From: Nitrospirota bacterium
GTDB lineage: Bacteria; JACPQY01
Reading direction: 5' to 3'
Assembly (NCBI GenBank): GCA_016180645.1
Contig: JACPAV010000040.1
Coordinates: forward strand, 1-51,585
Length of the DNA stretch: 51,585 nt
The position numbers were made by a program, and so were the translations under genes. Under the pieces are notes generated by a model. It saw only the letters and a list, made by a program, of their open reading frames with translations. It was not told where the DNA came from and ran no database searches. Below, piece by piece: positions 45,692-51,585 of this stretch. The stretch's first letter is position 1, and every line of letters begins with the position of its first letter.

Positions 45692-46527
45692 TGGATGTCC
45701 TCCCTTGTCTTCCATTCCATGATGCTTCTCACGGCCAGCGTCACCAGGGCGAGAAGGGTGAGCAGCGAAGCCACGGCGAACGCAGCAGTGAGGTGATATT
45801 CGTTGTAAAGAATTTCGACGTGCAGGGGGACCGTGTTGGTCAGCCCCCTCACGTGGCCGGATACGACCGAGACCGCGCCGAACTCGCCCATCGCTCTCGC
45901 GTTGCAGAGGATTACGCCGTAGAGGAGACCCCACTTGACGCTTGGGAGCGTGACGCTCCGAAACGTCTGCCATCCGTTTGCGCCGAGGACGGCGGCCGCC
46001 TCTTCCTGCTCCTTGCCTTGCTCTTGCATGACGGGGATCAGTTCGCGCGCGACGAAGGGGAACGTGACGAAGATCGTGGCGAGGATGATCCCCGGCGTGG
46101 CGAAGATGATTCGGAGGTTGTGTTCCACCAGCCAGGGGCCCAGCCAACCCTGGAGACCGAACAGGAGGACGTAGACGAGACCGGACACGACAGGCGAAAC
46201 GGAAAAGGGCAGGTCGATCAGCGTTACGAGCGTCTGTTTCCCACGGAACTCGAACTTGGCAATGGCCCACGCCGCCGCCAATCCGAAGAGCGTGTTGAGT
46301 GGCACCACGATGGCCGCCGTGAGGAGAGTCAGCCGAATGGCGTCCAGAGTCATCGGCTCCCGGATGGCGGCCCAATACATCGCAAGGCCCTTTTGGAACG
46401 CCTGAGTGAACACCGCAACGAGCGGGGTAAAAATGAACAGGCCGAGAAAGACCAGCGCCGTGCCGATCAGGAGCCTGCGGACCCACGCGGGCTCGGCGTC
46501 CATCTTTCGTGCAACGTCGGATCTCAT
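45688..46527 (-). CDS. cysW: Sulfate ABC transporter permease CysW
   Basis: 279 residues. About six membrane helices and the [29 protein letters not shown] loop that docks to Cys[26 protein letters not shown] is typical of CysW. Start overlaps the cysT stop by four bases. Confidence 0.95.
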   Translation of the reverse strand: MRSDVARKMDAEPAWVRRLLIGTALVFLGLFIFTPLVAVFTQAFQKGLAMYWAAIREPMTLDAIRLTLLTAAIVVPLNTLFGLAAAWAIAKFEFRGKQTLVTLIDLPFSVSPVVSGLVYVLLFGLQGWLGPWLVEHNLRIIFATPGIILATIFVTFPFVARELIPVMQEQGKEQEEAAAVLGANGWQTFRSVTLPSVKWGLLYGVILCNARAMGEFGAVSVVSGHVRGLTNTVPLHVEILYNEYHLTAAFAVASLLTLLALVTLAVRSIMEWKTREDIQ

Positions 46528-47402
46528 CGCCTGGCGCTCCGTGCCTGAAGAATGTTCACGGCGAAGAACAGGAGAAACGAAGCGATGAGCATCGCCACGG
46601 CCACGGCGGTCGCCCCGGCATAGTCGTACTGCTCGAGCTTCGTGATGATGAGCAGCGGCGCGATCTCGGTCTTCATCGGCATGTTCCCGGCGATGAAAAC
46701 AACCGATCCGTACTCGCCCACGGCACGTGCGAAGGCCAGGACGAAGCCGGTGAGGAGCGCGGGAGCCAGTCCCGGTAGGATCACGCGGAGGAACGTCTGG
46801 AAGCGGCCGGCGCCCAGGCAGGCCGCCGCCTCTTCGACATCCGGATCGAACGCTTCCAGGACCGGTTGCACGGTCCGAATTACAAACGGCATCCCGATGA
46901 AAACGAGCGCCACCACCACGCCCAGCGGCGTGTACGCCACGCGAATCCCGAGCGAGGCCAGCGGGGCTCCGAGCCATCCGGTCGGCGCAAACAGGAAGGT
47001 GAGGGTGATCCCGGCGACGGCGGTCGGGAGCGCGAACGGGAGGTCTACGAACGCATCCACAAACCGCCGTCCTGGAAACCGATAGCGCGCCAGCACCCAT
47101 GCTGTCAGCAACCCGAAGGGGAGGTTGATCACAGCGGCGACGAGCGAGGCTCCGAAGCTGAGACGATACGAGGCCAGTACGCGCGGCGACGTGACGATTC
47201 CCAGGAAATCGGGCCAGGCGAGCGTGGCCGCTTTCAGAAACGTTGCCGAGAGCGGGATCAACACGATGAGCGTGAGATACGTCAGCGTGAATCCCAGCGT
47301 GAGTCTGAACCCGGGGAGGACGCGGCGGCGAGGCCGGGCAAATCCCCCCCACCCCCCTGAGGAGGGGGGAGGGGGGGCACTGAGGGGAGGATTCGTCACC
47401 AT
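46524..47402 (-). CDS. cysT: Sulfate ABC transporter permease CysT
   Basis: 292 residues. Typical CysT features: [21 protein letters not shown] and [23 protein letters not shown], then [24 protein letters not shown]. The first ~18 residues ([16 protein letters not shown]) are encoded by a G/C-homopolymer palindrome that looks like a dispersed repeat; the true start may be different, but no better one is seen before the first helix. Start codon is directly next to the sbp stop. Confidence 0.93.
   Translation of the reverse strand: MVTNPPLSAPPPPSSGGWGGFARPRRRVLPGFRLTLGFTLTYLTLIVLIPLSATFLKAATLAWPDFLGIVTSPRVLASYRLSFGASLVAAVINLPFGLLTAWVLARYRFPGRRFVDAFVDLPFALPTAVAGITLTFLFAPTGWLGAPLASLGIRVAYTPLGVVVALVFIGMPFVIRTVQPVLEAFDPDVEEAAACLGAGRFQTFLRVILPGLAPALLTGFVLAFARAVGEYGSVVFIAGNMPMKTEIAPLLIITKLEQYDYAGATAVAVAMLIASFLLFFAVNILQARSARR
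47344..47378. repeat. C/G-tract palindrome at the start of cysT
   Basis: Runs of C and G (CCCCCC-TGAGGA-GGGGGG and neighbours) make a hairpin-capable repeat of the kind dispersed in many genomes; here it is translated as the Pro/Ser/Gly-rich N-terminus of CysT. Confidence 0.5.
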
Positions 47403-48434
47403 TCATCTCCCCGGCTGATAGATCTGATCGAAGATGCCGCCGTCGCTGAAATGCGTTTTCTGGGCCTTCTGCCAGCCGCCAAACACCTCATCGATGGTGA
47501 AGAGGTTCAGTTTGGGAAAGCGGTCGGCGGTTGCGGCGGCCACGGTGGGATCGCCCGGCCGGTAGAAGTTCCGGGCGGCAATCTCCTGGCCTTCCGGCGA
47601 GTAGAGGTACTCGAGATACGCCTGGGCCACGGCCCGCGTCCCGTGCCGGTTGACGACCTTGTCCACGAGACTCACCGTCGGCTCCGCGAGAATGCTGATG
47701 GAAGGGACGACGAGATCATATTCACCGGGGTTCAACTTCCGCGTAATCAGCAGGAGTTCGTTCTCCCAATTGATCAGCACGTCGCCGATGCGGCGTTCGA
47801 CGAACGTGGTCGTCGCGCCGCGGGCGCCGGAGTCGAGGACCGGCACGCGCTTGTAGAGCGCGGTCACATAGTCCTTGGCCCTGAGCTGATCGCCGCCGCT
47901 TTTCCGCAGGGCATAGCCCCACGCCGCCAGGTAGTTCCAGCGCGCGACGCCGGATGTCTTGGGATTGGGCGTGATGACCGAAACGCCCGGCTTCAGCAGG
48001 TCTTCCCAATCCTTGATGCCCTTCGGATTGCCCTTGCGCACGAGGAAGGCCAGCGTCGAGGTGTACGGCGAGCTGTTGCGCGGGAGGCGCTTCTGCCAGT
48101 CCTTTGGAAGGAGGCCGGCCTTCTCGTTGATGGCGTCCACGTCGTACGCCAGCGCGAGCGTTACGACGTCCGCCTCCAGCCCGTCGATCACGGAGCGGGC
48201 CTGTTTGCTGGAGCCGCCGTGGGATTGATTGACGACGACGTCCTGTCCCGTCTTTGCTTTCCAGAACTTCGCGAACGCCGCGTTGAAATCCTGGTAGAGT
48301 TCGCGCGTCGGATCGTACGAGACGTTGAGGAGCGTGATGGGGCCTTTGGCGAAGGCCGCGGGCGCTCCGGGAATGTCGAGAACGGCGATCAGGGTGATCG
48401 CGGCGATCGTTCGAGTGATGCTGTGAATAAACAT
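47403..48434 (-). CDS. sbp: Sulfate-binding protein
   Basis: 343 residues from the ATG at 48434, with AAAGGAG nine bases upstream. Signal peptide to about 28 (AAFA). Family signatures: [69 protein letters not shown], and [13 protein letters not shown]. It binds sulfate or thiosulfate in the periplasm for CysTWA. Gene order sbp-cysT-cysW-cysA is standard. Confidence 0.95.
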   Translation of the reverse strand: MFIHSITRTIAAITLIAVLDIPGAPAAFAKGPITLLNVSYDPTRELYQDFNAAFAKFWKAKTGQDVVVNQSHGGSSKQARSVIDGLEADVVTLALAYDVDAINEKAGLLPKDWQKRLPRNSSPYTSTLAFLVRKGNPKGIKDWEDLLKPGVSVITPNPKTSGVARWNYLAAWGYALRKSGGDQLRAKDYVTALYKRVPVLDSGARGATTTFVERRIGDVLINWENELLLITRKLNPGEYDLVVPSISILAEPTVSLVDKVVNRHGTRAVAQAYLEYLYSPEGQEIAARNFYRPGDPTVAAATADRFPKLNLFTIDEVFGGWQKAQKTHFSDGGIFDQIYQPGR

Positions 48435-48460
48435 GGAAGTTTCTCCTTTGTGTCTTGTTT

Positions 48461-49825
48461 TCAAAACGCGACTTGGAAGCGGTTGAGAACGACTTTCTCG
48501 CTCTCACGGTCTTTTCGGTCCTTCGCGCCTCCCGTAAATCTCGTCTGTTCGTAGTCGAAGACGAGCTTGATGTTCTTGTTCAGATGCCAGTTGAGACCGC
48601 CGGCCAGCGCGATGGCGCTCCGGGCCGATTTGGCAGGATCGGCAAAGTCCGGAAAGGCCGCCTGGTCCACCCGCAGGAAGTGGTACCGCGCGGCCAGTTC
48701 GAGCGCTCCCCACCCGCCGCCCGGCGGATCGAACGGGCGTTTGATCTTGGGCGCCTTGAAACCTGCGTCCTCTCCCGTGAGGAATAACGTGGCGGCCGCT
48801 TGGAACGCATCGTTCTTCAACGTCACGTGCGTTTCCGCCTTCTTGACCTCCTGCGAGGATCGGGCGTATTCCGTCGCGAGGCTGAGTGACCTCCAGTAAT
48901 AGTAGGCCTGTGGTTCCAGACGCGAGCGGGTTCCGCCGGCCAGCACCTCGGAGCCGTAGCTGAAGAAGGTTGCCTGGCCGGGCGTTTTGTAAGTGGGCAG
49001 GTTGGCCGAGCCGCTTTTCCCCTGCTGGTTGCCGTAAGTTACGGCTGCGCCCAGACCCAGACCTTGGGCCGCCCAGACCGAGGTATTACGGAAAGGATGA
49101 GCGAATACGCGGCCGACAAGGTCCTTGGCGTCATGGTTATCGCCGTCTCCGCTTCCGCCGTCGACGACTCCGTTGAATACCCCGAGGGCATAGCTCGCGG
49201 CGCCGCCCGAGAGATCGCCGGAGAGCTGCAACCCGATGTCGCGGTTCGGGCCGATCGACGTGGGGAAGCCCCGCTCAACGAACACGATGTCGGTTCCCGA
49301 TTGGAGACGTTCGAGGTCGAACGGCGCCTTGAACTTCCCGGCGCGCAGTTTGGCCCAGGGCCAGTATCCGATATCGAGGTACGCCTCCTGCACGGCCGCC
49401 TGCCCGTTGCCCCAGTCCGGCAGGAACCGGAAGTCGAACCACTTCGAGACGGTCCCCTCGAAGCTCGGGCGGACCCGCCGGAGAACGAAGGTGTTCACGT
49501 CCGACTTGTCCTCGTCACCGAAGAAGAGCCGGGCGTCCGACTGGATGTAGCCACGGAGTTTGAACTGGTAGCTGCCGTCCGGCGCTTTCAAAAAGAAACC
49601 GTCCGAGCCGGCGCCGACGAGGCCGGCCTTTTTCGCCGCTTCGGCGGCGGCTTCCTTTTCGTTCTCCTGTTTCCGTTCCACGATTCGGAGGCGTTGGTCG
49701 AGGACTTCGATCCGCTCCTCCGTTGTCGCCTTCGGCGACTGTTCTTCAGAGCGTGCCGGTGGCGCGAATCCCATGATCGCGCTACCGAGTGCGCCCGCCA
49801 TCACGAACCACCGTGAGTTCCACAT
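48461..49825 (-). CDS. OprO/OprP-like anion porin of the sulfate operon
   Basis: 454 residues. Signal peptide ([19 protein letters not shown]), a short coiled coil (about 36-67, [17 protein letters not shown]), then a long beta-barrel: [39 protein letters not shown] and [24 protein letters not shown] are hallmarks of the phosphate-selective porin O/P family. It ends in Phe (RFQVAF). Its place before sbp suggests it admits sulfate rather than phosphate. 26 bases separate it from sbp. Confidence 0.9.
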   Translation of the reverse strand: MWNSRWFVMAGALGSAIMGFAPPARSEEQSPKATTEERIEVLDQRLRIVERKQENEKEAAAEAAKKAGLVGAGSDGFFLKAPDGSYQFKLRGYIQSDARLFFGDEDKSDVNTFVLRRVRPSFEGTVSKWFDFRFLPDWGNGQAAVQEAYLDIGYWPWAKLRAGKFKAPFDLERLQSGTDIVFVERGFPTSIGPNRDIGLQLSGDLSGGAASYALGVFNGVVDGGSGDGDNHDAKDLVGRVFAHPFRNTSVWAAQGLGLGAAVTYGNQQGKSGSANLPTYKTPGQATFFSYGSEVLAGGTRSRLEPQAYYYWRSLSLATEYARSSQEVKKAETHVTLKNDAFQAAATLFLTGEDAGFKAPKIKRPFDPPGGGWGALELAARYHFLRVDQAAFPDFADPAKSARSAIALAGGLNWHLNKNIKLVFDYEQTRFTGGAKDRKDRESEKVVLNRFQVAF

Positions 49826-49946
49826 GACATTGCTCCTTTTCGTTACCCCCTGTTACGGGGTTCACGGGATCCTCCGGTCGTCCGGTCGGGTCGCCTTGCC
49901 ATTCAATTGCGCCTCCGTGGGTTCGGTCGGCCTGTTTTTCGCCGGG

Positions 49947-50141
49947 TTACCCCAGCCGTTTGCGCTCGATGCGCTCGATCTGTATGGGCCGGCCCTGGTG
50001 ATACGTGATCACCACGGTGCCGAACTTGAGTCCGCGAGCCGCCTGCTCGATCTCCTCCCAGGGGAGTTCAAGGACAAGTTCCCGCGCCTCGGGGCGTTCC
50101 CGCGAGGGTTTTTCCGTTCTGAGATCAACTGCCGCTTCCAC
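49947..50141 (-). CDS. yezD: YezD-family (DUF2292) small protein
   Basis: 64 residues from a GTG at 50141 with a perfect AAGGAGG. The core IEQAARGLKFGTVVITYHQGRPIQIERIER is the DUF2292 domain, found in small proteins often linked to sulfur-assimilation genes; the function is unknown. It is the first gene of the sulfate operon, 121 bases before the porin gene, and follows a ~220-base structured leader. Confidence 0.85.
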   Translation of the reverse strand: MEAAVDLRTEKPSRERPEARELVLELPWEEIEQAARGLKFGTVVITYHQGRPIQIERIERKRLG

Positions 50142-50203
50142 GATGGATTCCTCCTTTTGGAAATGGAACGTGGATAGACCAACGAACTGTTGTGTCTTTG
50201 GGA

Positions 50204-50254
50204 GGGACCACCCCGCGGATGAAACCCGCGGTTACGCAGACAGGGGGTGGCCCC
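50204..50254 (-). ncRNA. Structured leader element 2 of the sulfate operon
   Basis: Outer arms GGGACCACCCC (50204-50214) and GGGGTGGCCCC (50244-50254) pair with one mismatch; inside, CCGCGG (50213-50218) pairs with CCGCGG (50226-50231) around ATGAAAC, so the two stems compete slightly at their junction. It lies in the transcribed leader of yezD. I cannot match it to a known riboswitch class; a regulatory RNA is only a hypothesis. Confidence 0.4.
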
Positions 50255-50296
50255 TATCTACAGATACAGCGGCAGCAGAAGAGAGAAGAAGAAAAA

Positions 50297-50357
50297 TGAA
50301 CAGGGCGGGGCATCGGACTCGACGCCGTTTCGATTCGGTTGACTGATTGCCTGTTCA
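50297..50357 (-). promoter_or_regulatory. Attenuator-like hairpin in the sulfate leader
   Basis: Read on the minus strand, TGAACAGGC (50357-50349) can pair with GCCCTGTTCA (50306-50297) across a ~42-base loop with further partial pairing. A pyrimidine-rich run with TTTTT (50296 downwards) follows immediately, as in an intrinsic terminator. It lies about 5 bases after the expected transcript start. Confidence 0.4.
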
Positions 50358-50367
50358 TGATTTTCCA

Positions 50368-50396
50368 CTTGTATCCCAACCCTCCCTTTTTGTCAA
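50368..50396 (-). promoter_or_regulatory. Sigma-70 promoter of the sulfate operon
   Basis: On the minus strand TTGACA (50396-50391) and TACAAG (50373-50368) are spaced by 17 bases. Perfect -35, moderate -10. The transcript would begin near 50361, about 220 bases before the yezD start. Confidence 0.55.
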
Positions 50397-50449
50397 GATG
50401 CTGAAAATGAGGTTGACGCCGGCGCGATTGCGGGGCATGTCATGCGTGA

Positions 50450-51481
50450 ATGAATGTGAAGTCGTGTGCGATCATGTTTGTCGCTGGAATGGTGGGTATC
50501 GGAACCGCCGCTTGTGGCCATCGATCCGGCGACAGAATGGAGCTTTCGATTCCGAACTTCCCGGCGCTCCAGGATCCGTCCTTCGCCATCGATCCGGTCC
50601 AGCTCCAAGCCGAAGCGAATTCCTACTGTGCTGACCCCGGGGCGGGCGACCCGGCGGCCGGGTTCTTCCTGGGCGAGCTTCCCATCGGGGCGTTCGATAC
50701 TTTGTGCTCCGTGCCGCCGGAGAGACAGTGGGTGGGTCCCCTCCTGGGGCTGCTCCACCTCTCCGGATACTTTGGAGGCATTTGGCTCAAAGGGGCACTC
50801 TCCGCATCCGGCGGGGGCCTCGGGTGGGAGGGAGTGGGACAGGAGGTCCCCGCAGATGGTTCGGCGAGTCGTGCTGTCGAAATTCTTGCCGAGGATCGAT
50901 TGGCGGCTGCGCTCAGTCCCATCGAATCGAGTTTGTCTGCGGCATCGCGAGAGGTTGTTCCAGCCTTGCTGGCGATCTACGGCTACAACCTCGGGTACCT
51001 CCGAACTCTGATCGAGCATTCTCCGGCGGGCATGCAACTCCCCACAGGAGTTCTTGAATGTGATTCGTTCCTGGGCTGCACGAGCACGGCGGTGCGACTC
51101 GACATTCTTGAGAAAAATCGCGCGCTCATCCTGAATCTGTCCGCACCGCCCTCCGAACCATGGCGGGAGTGGGCCGAGACCGTCTCGCGGATCGAAGAGA
51201 GCACCACGGGTTCGGGACGAAGCGTGTGGGAGGGGATTCTGTCCGGCTCGGTGGTGAGGCCGGACGCGTACGGTCCCCTGTTGGCCTTGAGCGCGGGGTA
51301 TCTCATGGCGAGCGAAGCCGCGGTCCTCATCAACATGGATGCGTGGGCGTCTGTGGACCCGGGCAAGTCTCGCTGCGGGCTGCTCCTGGACGCGGGTCTC
51401 GAGGTCTGGTCCGCAAGCTATTTCCTTGGACTCGTCTCCCCAGCTCCGGAAGGCACCTTTCCGCGGCTGAGGTGTCCATAG
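50450..51481 (+). CDS. Lipoprotein of unknown function
   Basis: 343 residues; the ATG directly follows an in-frame stop, so this start is forced unless a later one is used. Signal with lipobox TAAC (Cys22), then GHRSGDR. The mature part has several helical segments (VVPALLAIYGYNLGYLRTLIEH; LLALSAGYLMASEAAVLINM) and scattered Cys (CADPG, TLCSV, ECDSFLGCTS, RCGLL, LRCP) that could pair. No family recognised. It is divergent from the sulfate operon; the 33-bp repeat shared with the left end begins six bases after its stop. Confidence 0.65.
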   Translation: MNVKSCAIMFVAGMVGIGTAACGHRSGDRMELSIPNFPALQDPSFAIDPVQLQAEANSYCADPGAGDPAAGFFLGELPIGAFDTLCSVPPERQWVGPLLGLLHLSGYFGGIWLKGALSASGGGLGWEGVGQEVPADGSASRAVEILAEDRLAAALSPIESSLSAASREVVPALLAIYGYNLGYLRTLIEHSPAGMQLPTGVLECDSFLGCTSTAVRLDILEKNRALILNLSAPPSEPWREWAETVSRIEESTTGSGRSVWEGILSGSVVRPDAYGPLLALSAGYLMASEAAVLINMDAWASVDPGKSRCGLLLDAGLEVWSASYFLGLVSPAPEGTFPRLRCP

Positions 51482-51486
51482 AGCAT

Positions 51487-51519
51487 CTAAATATAACCAC
51501 TAATGTACTCTAACATATT
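51487..51519. repeat. Right copy of the 33-bp inverted repeat
   Basis: Matches the complement of 66-98 at 30 of 33 positions (CTAAATAT, CCACTAATGTACT and TAACATATT are identical). AT-rich within a GC-rich genome. Sequence beyond it (51520-51585) is not similar to that beyond the left copy. Confidence 0.6.
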
Positions 51520-51585
51520 GATCGCCCAGGCTTCTGATGGACTTGGGGTTCCTGTTCATGCGCCGCAGGCTGCGGCCGAGGACTA

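Noticed and set aside
51520-51585. Possible gene start at the right edge (ATG followed by Arg-rich codons)
   Set aside because: Only a few codons are visible, no clear ribosome-binding site precedes them and low-complexity Arg codons are expected by chance in GC-rich DNA.

Overview
This 51.6 kb, high-GC window (lower GC at the two ends) comes from a Gram-negative bacterium. It encodes outer-membrane porins, many lipoproteins, periplasmic multihaem cytochromes, an RND efflux pump with its outer-membrane factor, and two ABC uptake systems with periplasmic binding proteins. There is no rRNA, tRNA or housekeeping marker, so taxonomy is open. Six MopE-type metal-binding repeats, an RCC1-repeat lipoprotein, a split Qrc/ACIII-like complex, sigma-54 promoters and many palindromic repeats fit a Myxococcota/Desulfobacterota/Methylomirabilota-like lineage, but this is inference.

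Layout. 1-2.6 kb: accessory DNA with a lipoprotein, an MqsA-like antitoxin with a putative toxin, and a retropepsin-like protease, all on the minus strand. 2.9-12.9 kb (+): an electron-transfer region starting at a predicted sigma-54 promoter. It holds a monohaem cytochrome, a pentahaem lipoprotein, a MopB protein, a four-cluster ferredoxin, an NrfD membrane subunit, a slipin, a second pentahaem cytochrome, a monohaem lipoprotein and a duplicated tetrahaem lipoprotein. The last lies between two inverted copies of a palindromic element. 13.5-19.1 kb (-): a small Cys-rich lipoprotein gene broken by an amber codon, then a heavy-metal efflux operon (small exported protein, outer-membrane factor, CusA/CzcA pump) with no membrane-fusion protein. 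19.3-22.3 kb (+): HD-GYP phosphodiesterase overlapping a Wzz/BY-kinase-like protein. 22.5-29.0 kb (+): three consecutive surface lipoprotein genes. The first, a ~1,400-residue MopE-repeat protein, has a (CT)9 tract in its signal-peptide region that puts start and body out of frame, so it looks like a phase-variable locus caught in the OFF state.

29.2-42.8 kb: a urea module. A divergent NifA-like (GAF-AAA+-Fis) activator faces a sigma-54 promoter that drives a porin, urtABCDE, ureABC, ureF, ureG and ureD in one tight operon without ureE. An 18-bp palindrome lies where an activator site is expected. 42.8-44.6 kb: a chromate transporter, a VapB-like antitoxin and the last ~28 codons of a deleted vapC. 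44.6-50.1 kb (-): a sulfate operon in the order yezD, oprP-like porin, sbp, cysT, cysW, cysA, with a structured leader and a good sigma-70 promoter. 50.4-51.5 kb (+): an unknown lipoprotein.

Two themes run through the window. First, palindromic repeats sit between genes and, in several genes, apparently inside the reading frame. Second, nutrient-uptake operons carry their own outer-membrane porin next to the inner-membrane ABC transporter. All calls are from reading the sequence; no database search was run.
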